The notes beneath the pieces are model-generated. The model saw nothing but the letters and a program-made list of their open reading frames with translations. It ran no database searches and was not told the DNA's origin. DNA of 64,000 bases from Phycisphaerae bacterium. GTDB taxonomy: Bacteria; Planctomycetota; Phycisphaerae; Phycisphaerales; Phycisphaeraceae. Positions 35,799 to 44,174 of this stretch are shown here, piece after piece; position 1 is the stretch's first letter; each line of letters opens with the position of its first letter. The stretch is taken from the NCBI GenBank assembly GCA_030426385.1, contig JAUHYI010000002.1, forward strand, positions 100,155-164,154. The letters are read 5' to 3'. The position numbers were made by a program, and so were the translations under genes.

Positions 35799-37112
35799 TC
35801 ATTCATCGGCACATTCTGCCAAATCCTCTTTACCCATAGATGTGTCGATCTGTTCATCACGGTCAACTATCCCTCGAGCGTTAATAATCTCTGCCATTGC
35901 TTTAGCCACCTTGTCAGAATGCTGGCGTGCGGCTTCATCTGTCAGACGGGAATAAATTTGCGTTGCACGGTGGTCCTTATGCCCGAGAGCCGTACCGATC
36001 ATTGTGAGCGATGCACCGGCTGAAGCCATCCAAGCCCCTTTGGTACGACGCAGATCATGCATTCGAAGATTCTTAATGCCACTCCGTCGCAGTATTCGCC
36101 TCCATACGCTTGTGGGTTGACCGACATGTTCTGTTTTGACGCCATCTTTTCGTGTCTTCACACGTTGCGCTGGAAAAACCCACTCAGTATCGTTGTCTGC
36201 TTCGTTGCATCGCCGGCGCAGAATGTTCACCGCTTCATCCGGAAGTGCAATTGCAGTTGTCGTGCGGTTCTTGAATTCTGTACCAGGGATTGTCCACATG
36301 CGCGACTTCAGGTCCACGTCAGCCCATTTCATTGCCTGGATGTTGCCACGCCGTGCGCCGGTGTAAACACACAGATGGAAAAAGTCACACCAGATTTGTT
36401 CCTCTGGTTCCAGTGCAGCAAAGAAGCGCTGTAATTCATCGGCATTCAGAAAGCGTCCACGGCTTTCCTCATTATTGGGTTTGACTGATGCGGTGGGAGG
36501 CTTAAGGTCCAGATCATATTGGTCAGATGCAAAACGATATAGCCGCCGCAACAATTGGATGGCTCGATTGGCCGTAGTGGTGCCGCGTTTACTCAATACC
36601 GTGTGCTGGGCTTTCACTTCAGCAGGCTTAATGCCAGAAAGCCTCCTTGCACCGAATTTATCACGCAGGCATGTTTCATAAAGTGATTTATCCGCTCGAC
36701 GTGTATTGGGCGTACAGTTGAGGGCGGCATGTTCGTCACAATAGAGCTTCCACAGCTCAGCTAGAGTCATTTCGCCTCGCTTGATACGACGCTCCTCTGC
36801 AGGGTCACGGCCCTCGGCTATCGCCCCTTTATGTTTACGCGCCAGCTTGCGGGCATTCTCGATGGACAGGTCGGCAACATCACCAAGTTTAAGTCGAACG
36901 GGTCGGCCGTTGACTTTGCGATAAAAATACCACGCCCTGTGGTCGGACGATGTGGTCAGCATGGCTAAACCCGGCTCACCCAAGTCATACACATAAGCTC
37001 TTCCAGATGTCGGCGGTTTGACTCGTCCCAGTGAAGCAACGGTAAATCGAAATCGTCGTGGCAATTTTCGTGTTGTATCGTCCGCGAGTTTGAGATTGGG
37101 TTGTGGAGTCAT
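35799..37112 (-). CDS. int: Tyrosine-type site-specific integrase
   Basis: The protein has 437 residues. The N-terminal part is the arm-binding DUF4102-like domain (YVYDLGEPGLAMLTTSS; AWYFYRKVNGRPVRLKLGD; ENARKLARKHKGAIAEGRDP). A SAM-like core-binding domain follows (TLAELWKLYCDEH). The catalytic domain has the first Arg in CVYTGARRGNIQAMKW, HDLRR (His-x-x-Arg), LGHKDHRATQIYSRL with the His and the nucleophile Tyr. This is a complete set. It should recombine the tRNA-Gly site with the element. It reads away from the right attachment site, which lies 165 bases behind its start, and the possible arm-type repeat lies 31 bases upstream of the ATG. Confidence 0.95.
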   Translation of the reverse strand: MTPQPNLKLADDTTRKLPRRFRFTVASLGRVKPPTSGRAYVYDLGEPGLAMLTTSSDHRAWYFYRKVNGRPVRLKLGDVADLSIENARKLARKHKGAIAEGRDPAEERRIKRGEMTLAELWKLYCDEHAALNCTPNTRRADKSLYETCLRDKFGARRLSGIKPAEVKAQHTVLSKRGTTTANRAIQLLRRLYRFASDQYDLDLKPPTASVKPNNEESRGRFLNADELQRFFAALEPEEQIWCDFFHLCVYTGARRGNIQAMKWADVDLKSRMWTIPGTEFKNRTTTAIALPDEAVNILRRRCNEADNDTEWVFPAQRVKTRKDGVKTEHVGQPTSVWRRILRRSGIKNLRMHDLRRTKGAWMASAGASLTMIGTALGHKDHRATQIYSRLTDEAARQHSDKVAKAMAEIINARGIVDRDEQIDTSMGKEDLAECADE

Positions 37113-37143
37113 TTTTTTCTGATGCCCTACTGAAATCTATTTG

Positions 37144-37161
37144 GTGCTACCCCTGTGCTAC
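37144..37161 (+). promoter_or_regulatory. Possible right arm-type integrase site
   Basis: GTGCTACCCCTGTGCTAC matches 6055-6072 at 17 of 18 positions. An inverted single heptamer GTAGCAC follows at 37191-37197. The site lies between the integrase start and attR, so it could serve integrase binding and autoregulation together. Confidence 0.45.
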
Positions 37162-37277
37162 CCAGACCATCGATACTGGCCAAATTCAAAGTAGCACTGA
37201 TAAGTTAAATTATGCGTAAAATACAGGAAATTTCAAGCTTGATCTAGGCCGGTCAAGCTGCATCATAGATATGTATT

Positions 37278-37326
37278 TCAGCCTTCCAAGCTGAATGTTG
37301 CCGGTTCGACCCCGGTCGCCCGCTTT
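37278..37326 (+). repeat. attR: 49-bp direct repeat
   Basis: This is the second exact copy of 5959-6007. No tRNA 5' half precedes it (the bases before are GATATGTATT), so it is not a functional tRNA but the right end of the inserted element. Confidence 0.93.
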
Positions 37327-37342
37327 TTGATAATTTCGCTGA

Positions 37343-37425
37343 ATGACGTGAGTTACGTCATACCTGTCTAAGGGCAGTGCGGCTGCAGCCGAGTCAATTA
37401 CCGGTTAGTCCTAACCGGTGTTTTT
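37343..37425. terminator. Hairpins downstream of attR, possible former tRNA terminator
   Basis: Two hairpins follow attR. ATGACGT-GAGTT-ACGTCAT lies at 37343-37361. CCGGTTA-GTCC-TAACCGG lies at 37401-37418 and is followed by TGTTTTT. The second has the shape of a rho-independent terminator on the plus strand. Before the insertion it would have lain about 80 bases after tRNA-Gly, so it may be that gene's displaced terminator. A similar inverted motif without a T run occurs at 39514-39530. Confidence 0.5.
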
Positions 37426-37438
37426 CGGAGCAACGCTT

Positions 37439-38071
37439 ATGCCCAAACGTAAAACCCATCGTTCACCTCGTGATGCGCAATCGCGGTCCAAATGCCCGCG
37501 CGTTCCCAAGCTGCGGCATCACAAACCGTCCGAACAAGCATTCGTCGAACTCAATGGCCATCGCAAGTATTTAGGCGTGTACGGGAAGCCTGAAACCAAT
37601 GAACATTACCATCGCGTCATAGCCGAATGGTTAGCCAATGGCTGCCGCGTGCCCGTCGATCCGTATCAAATCACGATTGTGGAAGTGATCGATCGGTTCT
37701 GGTCGTATCTGAAACAACACTACACCAAACCCAATGGTGAAACCGCTCGCGAAGTCGATAACTTTCGCTCCGCCCTGAAGCCAGTCAAGAAACTGTACGG
37801 AAGTACCCCCGCTGCTGAATTTGGCCCCTTAGCACTAAAAACAGTCCGCCATGAAATCGCCCAATCGGGTATTGGTCGCAAATACCTCAACAAACAGGTG
37901 TCGCGCATCAAACGCATGTTCCGATGGGTCGCCAGCGAAGAACTTATTCCAGCAGGTGCTTGTCAGTCATTATCCACCGTCGATGGCCTGCGTTATGGCC
38001 AGGGCAGTCTGCCCGAATCCGAGGCGGTACGGCCCGTAGAGCAGGAACGTATCGATGCCATTAAACCGTAA
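37439..38071 (+). pseudogene. Integrase, N-terminal fragment (truncated)
   Basis: The 210-residue frame starts MPKRKTHRSPRDAQSR with CGGAG eight bases upstream. It matches the N-terminal half of planctomycete-type tyrosine recombinases: a basic head, VELNGHRKYLGVYGKPETN, a core-binding SAM-like domain (VDNFRSALKPVKKLYG; YLNKQVSRIKRMFRWVASEELI) and VRPVEQERIDAIKP. It ends at TAA 38069-38071, after which the same frame still reads VSRQV, the residues expected next. The catalytic domain is absent. So the gene took a stop codon and lost its 3' half to a junction about 15 bases further on. It is a relic of an older element at the same tRNA locus. Confidence 0.85.
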
Positions 38072-38082
38072 GTGTCGCGTCA

Positions 38083-38505
38083 GGTAGCTACCGTGCCAAG
38101 AAGAAGGCGACGCTGGCCATTGCGCTGCCCGATTCGGAAGCGGAGATCGAGCCGTGGAGCATGAGCGGCGGGGGGCGCAAGCCCGAGCCGGAGTTGGACA
38201 ATCTCTCGAACATCATCAAGGCCTTTAACGACCAGTTCGGCGGGCTGTTCAACGATCCAAGCGCGGTGGAGCAGCGGATCATGGAGGTGATCCCGCCGAA
38301 GGTGTTGGCGGATGACGCCTACCAGAACGCGAAGCAGAACTCAGACCCCCAAAACGCTCGAATCGAACACGACAAGGCGCTCAAGCGTGTGATTACCGCG
38401 ATGTTCACGGACGACGCCCAGCTCTTCAAGCAGTTCCAGGACAACGACTCGTTCCGTCGCTGGCTTACTGAAATAATGTTCAATATGACATACGACCGGC
38501 CATAG
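38083..38505 (+). pseudogene. Type I restriction HsdR, C-terminal fragment
   Basis: From SYRAKKKATLAIALPDSEAE through GGGRKPEPELDNLSNIIKAF, FNDQFGGLFND, EVIPPKVLADDAYQNAK, and ARIEHDKALKRVI to DNDSFRRWLTEIMFNMTY, this matches the extreme C-terminus of type I restriction R subunits. No motor or nuclease domain and no hsdM or hsdS are present nearby. The fragment joins the truncated integrase directly. It shows that a type I system once occupied this locus and was deleted. Confidence 0.85.
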
Positions 38506-38556
38506 CAGTAGTTCTTGGCGTTATGATCGCCACGGATGGCCCCATGCTCAAACCAA

Positions 38557-39405
38557 TCACTCATTCATATTCACGATCCCGCGACACTGCGGAAAGCGTG
38601 GGCAGCCCCAGAAGACGTTGCCGGCATGTTGTCCGCGACGCGCCGTTTTCTTTACCATGGGCTCGCCGCATTTCGGACACGCCGGCAGCGGAGCTGTATC
38701 GATCGGCGGCACATCAACTGGAGGGGTGGCTACCGTTTTATTGCGTTGCACCGATTGAATCATGCCGACCAGTTGCTCGCCATCAACGAGGTTGACGTTA
38801 TTCTTGTTCGCAAACTCGATAGCTGGCGCGGCGAACTTACCTGACGTAATCAGCCACGCATCGTTCGCATCTTCGCTGACCATCACGCCCAGCAACTCGC
38901 GTACGATCTTGACACCAACCCGCCATGTCTTCCAATGTTTGGCCTGGACGATGCCTTTGGTGCCTGACTTGAACAGCCGCAGGTCAATGCCGCCATCAGG
39001 GCCGTCGGCGGTTTCCTCAACACGATAGCCCTGTCGCCTGAAATACTCGGCTAACAGATACTCAAACTGTCGCCATGACAGTTGGCGGATCGAATCAATT
39101 CCCGTCTGACGATCAAGCCTACGCCTGTTGATCCATCTGGGAATTCGCGCCAATAGCCAAAGTAGCAGGCCGAGTCCAAAGGCAAACGGAGCGAGTGTAC
39201 GCGACGCATTAATAAAACCATCGAGCATCGACAGGGCAAGCGACTGATCCGAAGATCGCCATTGCACCAGCCATAGTAAACCCGGAATAAAAAACTCGAG
39301 CAACGCGTAAAACACCACTGCCACGATCAGGCCTAACCACCACGGGCCACGATACATGGCTTCCAACATCGTTTCAGTGAGACTGACATTCTTGCGTCCC
39401 GGCAT
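38557..39405 (-). CDS. Membrane-anchored Mrr-type restriction endonuclease, second copy
   Basis: The protein has 282 residues and starts MPGRKNVSLTETML. Its order of parts equals that of the gene at 11448: two transmembrane segments (WWLGLIVAVVFYALLEFFIP and LAPFAFGLGLLLWLLA), an Mrr-type nuclease with DGPDGGIDL and VQAKHWKTWRVGV, and a zinc ribbon CPKCGEPM...FWGCPRFPQCRG. Over 124 nuclease-domain residues, 100 are identical to the island copy when aligned by hand. It lies outside attR, on the opposite strand to the first copy, beside the HsdR remnant. It may be a survivor of the older element. No clear ribosome site precedes the ATG. Confidence 0.88.
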   Translation of the reverse strand: MPGRKNVSLTETMLEAMYRGPWWLGLIVAVVFYALLEFFIPGLLWLVQWRSSDQSLALSMLDGFINASRTLAPFAFGLGLLLWLLARIPRWINRRRLDRQTGIDSIRQLSWRQFEYLLAEYFRRQGYRVEETADGPDGGIDLRLFKSGTKGIVQAKHWKTWRVGVKIVRELLGVMVSEDANDAWLITSGKFAAPAIEFANKNNVNLVDGEQLVGMIQSVQRNKTVATPPVDVPPIDTAPLPACPKCGEPMVKKTARRGQHAGNVFWGCPRFPQCRGIVNMNE

Positions 39406-39875
39406 ATTGGCAATAAGTATATCTGAATTACGGGCCTGTAAAGAGAGGTGGCGCTAGAGAAAAGGTGAATCTGCTCTAATAACACTTTGAGCAAACAGGT
39501 AGCGCGAAAATCGACCGGTTAGCCTAACCGAAATGGCCCGAAAACGGTTAGTCTGGGGTGAAATAGCTTGCCAAGTCAAAAACTTATAGTACAGCCTTTT
39601 CAAGAGGCTGCAGAAAATCAAAACGCGTCCCGAATCGCTTCCGTCCACCGTCGTGCCATGGCTTCGGCCCTACCACATCAGGCAAATGTGCAGCGATAAA
39701 CCATTCGACATCAAACTGGACCGAGTCTTATTAATCCGTGAAGCCATCAACCTCACTACGATAATCTAACCGTTCAACATGAGGTCCGAATTCAGCTACG
39801 ACTGATGTTAAAACAGGGCCATGTAAATTCAAGGTTTTTATTCGTGCTGGCCTATCAGATTGATGCATGTTTATA
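39406..39875. other. Gene-free stretch with CGGTTAG inverted motif
   Basis: I find no convincing gene here. At 39514-39530 there is ACCGGTTAGCCTAACCG, an inverted repeat like that at 37401-37418, with a half copy CGGTTAG at 39545. The two full copies bracket the older remnant region (37401-39530). Confidence 0.5.
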
Positions 39876-40479
39876 TCACCATTTTTTTGATAACCCGATA
39901 CAACAATTATCGAAAAGCGATTTGAATAAATTGTCTTTTTGGATAACCCTTCCCGAGATGCTGGATAAAACCCTCCGCATACCCAACACCTACAAGTGTT
40001 CCCTGCTGGCATCACCATTCATCCAACTGTTCAAGGCAATCATCTACACCAGTGATGTAGCGCAACCATTCCTTCTGCGGCTGATGGCAGCCGAGCACCT
40101 GTCGTTTCAACGACATCGTGTTTGAGATGTCAACTGCCATATGCCGCAGCAGTGGAAACCCAAAACAATCACATAGCCCCGCCACATTGCAGTAATAAAG
40201 ATGAGGGGTTTGCCAAGTTGGTGGCATATTTCCACCACAGTCGTAATGTGACACCGAAGCAATAAATGGCGCGTTACGTACCAGGCGTGAGGTTTCCTCG
40301 TGATCAACTATGTAATCCAATGGCGAGTATGTCAAAATCAAATCAGGTTGCAGGGCTTCAACGACGGCACAAAAACGGTTCGACGCAAGCCAAAACGTGA
40401 CACCATTGATCGGCCCATCGGTCACCACCATGGCCCCTTCGATCACGCTAACGCTTCGGATCGCACTAAGCATCGTCAT
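39876..40479 (-). pseudogene. PIG-L/LmbE-type deacetylase, decayed
   Basis: The frame carries RFCAVVEALQPDLILTYSPLDYIVDHEETSRLVR and then PHLYYCNVAGLCDCFG, HMAVDISNTMSLKRQVLGCH and QPQKEWLRYITGVDD, which match PIG-L family N-acetylglucosaminyl deacetylases, including the D-H-E metal region (DYIVDHEET). The N-terminal PDD motif is missing; sequence up to about 40680 is unreadable in one frame. An in-frame TGA falls at 40012, after which the frame still reads YAEGFIQHLGKGYPK. A further one-base shift in an A run near 39930 restores a family-like end at 39876. It is clearly not functional as read. Confidence 0.75.
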
Positions 40480-40696
40480 ACGTCTTCCAATGGCTTTGCC
40501 ACACGTGAGAAGTCAGTAACACAACCCTACGACACCACCTGGTTTGCCATGGCCTTCTTCGTCGCGTGGCGAGCGTGTTCACACCATCAAAGGTTGGCCA
40601 ATACTTTGCAATCGCAAACAATGCACATAACTCCAATTTTGGAAATTCCTCAGGCAATTGGATTTACCTGTAATAGCCACACATAAAAATTAGCGC

Positions 40697-41182
40697 TTGC
40701 AGATACCAAATTCGAGTCCTATGATGACCGTGATGTGTCAGACGCTTGGTCATTTTGTGCATACTTGTGTAGCCGCTGTGCTCGCGTTGGCTTTTTTGCT
40801 GTCGAGTGGCCCCATCACGATGTGCCTGGGGGATGACGGGCATCAGGTCATCGAGCGATCGCACGTACCGACTCAGTGTAGTCCGCATGAAAACCAAACC
40901 GACACGCACCCGATTGAGCATGACGCGAATCAGGATTATTGTCATGCGGGCGAGACCTCATGCATTGACATGCCCTTTGTCTTGATTTTAGAAACGCGTG
41001 TGGGGTCCCAACGCGATCTTTACGATGTGTTGCAAAGCCTCCAAGTTAGCACGCCATTGATTTTTGAGCTGACATCAGACAGCGAAAATAATCAGCCACG
41101 TGGCGGTGTAACAACGATGCGGTCCTCGCATTCGATGCAACCAGTGACTGCGTCACTTCGCAGTGTGATAATTCTGGTATAG
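40697..41182 (+). CDS. Small exported protein at head of metal-efflux cluster
   Basis: The protein has 161 residues with a hydrophobic N-terminal segment (CVAAVLALAFLLSSGPITM), probably a signal peptide or anchor, followed by CLGDDGHQVIE, a His/Cys-rich stretch (HVPTQCSPHENQ; DYCHAGETSCIDMPFV). Small proteins of this kind often precede CzcCBA-type genes in Planctomycetota and Verrucomicrobia; the Cys/His residues could bind metal in the periplasm. The start could be ATG 40697 or 40721. It lies 89 bases upstream of the TolC-like gene. Confidence 0.65.
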   Translation: MQIPNSSPMMTVMCQTLGHFVHTCVAAVLALAFLLSSGPITMCLGDDGHQVIERSHVPTQCSPHENQTDTHPIEHDANQDYCHAGETSCIDMPFVLILETRVGSQRDLYDVLQSLQVSTPLIFELTSDSENNQPRGGVTTMRSSHSMQPVTASLRSVIILV

Positions 41183-41271
41183 AGATTCGTCCATTTCTTT
41201 AACGTGACGTGATGGGCTGTCGGCTTGTCGCGAATATGCGAATTAATTCTTAAAAATTCAGGAGTTTTACT

Positions 41272-42777
41272 ATGCGCTATTGGTGCAAGTGTGCTGTCAT
41301 TTTCACAGCATTCACGATGGTTGGCTGCGCACGCAGTCCGTTTGAAGGTTCGTCGTGGCCTACGCCCAGACCACTTGGTCAAGAACTCACCGCAACGCGA
41401 CCCGATATGGAAGACGCCGTTTTAGACCAGGGTGATTCGCCCGTCGCGGCACTGTCTGCCCCATCGAATCCAGATGTCGAATCGACAGGCGATCTGTCCA
41501 TGCGTGATGCGATGGCCTTGGCATTGCTGCGCAACCCCGAACTCAAACGATTTGGCCTTGCGGTGCGCATGGCTGATGCCAAAGCGATGCAAGCAGGTGC
41601 CTGGTCGAATCCGGAAGTATCGTTCGAGATAGAAAATTTTGCCGGCTCGGGAAGTTTGAATGGTTTTGATGGTGCAGAGTACACGTTGGCGTTGAGCCAG
41701 ACCATTCCGCTGGGTGATGACATCGCGCATCGCAGGAAGCTGGCGGCGTTAGATGGCCAACGCGCAGGTTGGGATTACGAAGCGGCGCGAATTTCATTGT
41801 TGGCTGAAGTGGCTCGACGCTATGCCGACGTGTTGGCGGCGCAACATCAAATCGCGTTGGTGCAAAACAGTCTCACATTTGCGGAACAAATTGCCGATTC
41901 GATTCGGCGTCGCGTTGAAGCCGGTGATGCAGCACCAGTGGAAAAATCACGGGCGGCGGTTCCGGTAGCGACAGCGGGTATTGAACTGAATCGTGCCAAA
42001 CGGAATCTGGAATCAGCCCGAGTACGTTTAGCGCTGACATGGGATAGTTCAACGCCACGTTTTGACAAAGTAGCAGGCGACCTTGAACAAGTGCTACCAA
42101 TCCCAACGCTCGAAGCGTTGACGTCCACCATCAGTGACAATCCGGAAGTAGCGAGATGGGCCGTCGAGATCGCAAGTCGCCAAGCGAACTTGGAACGAAT
42201 TCGCGCCGAAGCGATTCCCGATCTCACCGCGAGTCTGGGCTATCGATGGTTTAATGCCAGCGATGAAAACGCACTGGTCGCAGGCGTGTCATTGTCGCTA
42301 CCGATTTTTGATCGCAAGCAAGGCGACAAGCTCGCGGCGCGTATGGGCATCACCGCCGCACAACAGGAACAGCGTGCGGCAACGCTTCGAATTAAAAACG
42401 CATTGGCATCGACCTATGCTCGTCTGGCCAACGCTTACGAAGAAGCGATCGCATTACACGACCTTGCCATTCCACCGGCCGAAAACGCTTATCGCGATAT
42501 TCAGCAAGCATTCGACCAAGGCAATCTTGGCTATCTCGATGTGCTCGATTCCGAGCGAACCCTGATTGAATTACGTCAGCAATATTTCCATGCCCTGGCT
42601 GACTATCACGGCTCGGTTGCGGAATTGGAAGGGCTAACGGGCCGACCGCTTGACACGCTTGGAACAGATGCCGTCAAAACAAACATCGACACATTGCAAG
42701 GCGATTCTGCCTCATCGTCACTGGTGTCGTCACGATCAAACCCCAAACTACCTAGCCACAAGGAATCGAATCCATGA
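41272..42777 (+). CDS. TolC-family outer-membrane efflux lipoprotein (CzcC/CusC-like)
   Basis: The protein has 501 residues. The N-terminus MRYWCKCAVIFTAFTMVGC is a lipoprotein signal with lipobox MVGC. Two outer-membrane efflux (OEP) repeats follow: SMRDAMALALLRNPELKRFGLAVRMADAK with WSNPEVSFEIENF in the first, and QANLERIRAEAIPDLTASLGYRW with FDQGNLGYLDVLDSERTLIELRQQYFHALADYHGSVAELEGLTG in the second, split here for length. It forms the outer-membrane channel of the RND pump encoded downstream. The stop overlaps the adaptor's ATG (ATGA). AGGAG lies eight bases upstream of the start. Confidence 0.93.
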   Translation: MRYWCKCAVIFTAFTMVGCARSPFEGSSWPTPRPLGQELTATRPDMEDAVLDQGDSPVAALSAPSNPDVESTGDLSMRDAMALALLRNPELKRFGLAVRMADAKAMQAGAWSNPEVSFEIENFAGSGSLNGFDGAEYTLALSQTIPLGDDIAHRRKLAALDGQRAGWDYEAARISLLAEVARRYADVLAAQHQIALVQNSLTFAEQIADSIRRRVEAGDAAPVEKSRAAVPVATAGIELNRAKRNLESARVRLALTWDSSTPRFDKVAGDLEQVLPIPTLEALTSTISDNPEVARWAVEIASRQANLERIRAEAIPDLTASLGYRWFNASDENALVAGVSLSLPIFDRKQGDKLAARMGITAAQQEQRAATLRIKNALASTYARLANAYEEAIALHDLAIPPAENAYRDIQQAFDQGNLGYLDVLDSERTLIELRQQYFHALADYHGSVAELEGLTGRPLDTLGTDAVKTNIDTLQGDSASSSLVSSRSNPKLPSHKESNP

Positions 42778-44111
42778 AAATATTCGCACGTCAAGGGCCG
42801 ACGATGTTTACATTGTCACTAGCCATATCGATCACAATTTTTGTCGTGATGCCAACCCTGTCCATAGGGAAGGAAGCAAGCCATGATCACAGCGAGCATG
42901 GCGATCACGATCAACCCGTAGCACACAACAAATCCGATGATCATAAAAATCATGAAGGACACGGCGACCATGATGACCATGATGATCATGACAAACATGG
43001 ACATGATGAACACGGACACGATGAACATGGACACGACGACAATGGTCTGATTGCCGTTGATCCCGGCATGTTTGATGAATTCGGAATCGCCGTACAAAAA
43101 GCCGGGCCGGGCACCTTGGATCACACGTTGCGTTTGTCGGGCGAAGTAGTGTTCAATGCCGATCGCATTGCTCATGTGACTCCTGTGGTGTCAGGCGTGG
43201 TGCTGGAAGTTAATCACAGCGTGGGTGATCACGTTGCGCAAAATGCAATCATGGCGATGATGAGCAGCCGAGAATTGGCCGCAGCGCGCAGCGAGTACAT
43301 GGCCGCGCAAGCGCGATTGAATTTAGCCCGAGATAATTTAGGCCGGGACGATCGACTGTTTGCCGATCGGATTGGAACCGAACGCCAGGTGCTCGAATCG
43401 AAGCAAGTGGTTCGAGAAAATGAAATCGCGTTGAAACTGGCGGAACAATCGCTGCATGCACTGGGCCAGAGCCACGATGAAATTCAGGCGATCGACCAAA
43501 TGGAAGATACGCCATTGAGCGCGTATGCCTTGCGTGCGCCGCTGGACGGCTTGGTGATTGCTCGCGAACTGACCCGCGGCGAAGTCGTGACCCGTGAGCC
43601 TGATGTCGCACCGTTTGTAATCGCTGATTTGTCGACCGTCTGGATCAACCTGACGGTGTATCAACGTGATCTGGCCTCAGTCCGGGCCGGGATGCCGGTG
43701 CGGATTTCATTTGGGCACGGTGTGGCCGATGCCCAGGGAACCATCGCCTTTGTCAGCCCCGCATTGAACGAAACCACCCGCACTGCCACGGCGCGCGTGG
43801 TGCTTTCCAATGCTGATGGCAAGTGGCGACCGGGCATGTTCGTGACCGGCGAAGTAGCCACATCCAGCCAGCAAAGCGCTGTGGTCTTACCTCGCTCGGC
43901 AATACAGGAAGTTGAAAGCCAACAAGTGGTGTTTGTCCAAACTGAAGAAGGTTTTGAAATGCGACCCGTAACGGTCGGCGAACAAACACGCCAAGCGGTT
44001 GAAATCATCACTGGTATCGAACCGGGCGAACGCGTGGTGGTGCGTAACGGTTTTTCGCTCAAAGCGGAGATGAACCGCGGAGCGTTGGAACATGCTGGGC
44101 ATGCTCATTAA
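42774..44111 (+). CDS. RND efflux periplasmic adaptor, His-rich (CzcB-like)
   Basis: The protein has 445 residues. After a signal peptide (TMFTLSLAISITIFVVMPTL) comes a strongly His/Asp-rich stretch of about 55 residues (HDHSEHGDHD; GHGDHDDHDDHDKHGHDEHG), likely to bind divalent metal in the periplasm. Then come the membrane-fusion parts: GEVVFNADRIAHVTPVVSGVV as lipoyl-like strand, a helical hairpin (ARSEYMAAQARLNLARDNL), the second half-lipoyl strand LRAPLDGLVIARELTRGE, and the beta-barrel (VRISFGHGVADAQGTIAFV). It links the inner-membrane pump to the outer-membrane channel. It overlaps the upstream gene by four bases. Confidence 0.94.
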   Translation: MKIFARQGPTMFTLSLAISITIFVVMPTLSIGKEASHDHSEHGDHDQPVAHNKSDDHKNHEGHGDHDDHDDHDKHGHDEHGHDEHGHDDNGLIAVDPGMFDEFGIAVQKAGPGTLDHTLRLSGEVVFNADRIAHVTPVVSGVVLEVNHSVGDHVAQNAIMAMMSSRELAAARSEYMAAQARLNLARDNLGRDDRLFADRIGTERQVLESKQVVRENEIALKLAEQSLHALGQSHDEIQAIDQMEDTPLSAYALRAPLDGLVIARELTRGEVVTREPDVAPFVIADLSTVWINLTVYQRDLASVRAGMPVRISFGHGVADAQGTIAFVSPALNETTRTATARVVLSNADGKWRPGMFVTGEVATSSQQSAVVLPRSAIQEVESQQVVFVQTEEGFEMRPVTVGEQTRQAVEIITGIEPGERVVVRNGFSLKAEMNRGALEHAGHAH

Positions 44112-44174
44112 CAGATAACAACTCGACAGCGCCAATGCCAACGCGCGCTTGCGAACGACAAGGATAGATAAATC

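Larger units (their letters stand above)
5959..37326. mobile_element. tRNA-Gly-integrated defence island of about 31 kb
   Basis: The element is bounded by two identical 49-bp copies of the tRNA-Gly 3' part, with a tyrosine integrase reading away from the right boundary. Inside are, from left to right, an HD/HEAT two-gene module, an HTH coiled-coil protein, a membrane Mrr-type nuclease, a six-gene restriction operon, a planctomycete STGPR-type protein, and a maintenance region (frameshifted DUF3987 protein, excisionase-like HTH, small proteins). I see no conjugation genes, phage structural genes or relaxase, so it looks like an integrative element that is either mobilised by others or already immobile. 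Two genes in the maintenance region look frameshifted, which favours decay. Confidence 0.88.

Noticed and set aside
37278..37326. A second tRNA-Gly gene
   Set aside because: Only the 3' two thirds is present; the bases before it cannot form the acceptor or D arm. It is the right attachment copy.
5959..37326. A prophage or conjugative element
   Set aside because: No capsid, portal, terminase, tail, relaxase or type IV secretion gene is seen inside the att repeats.
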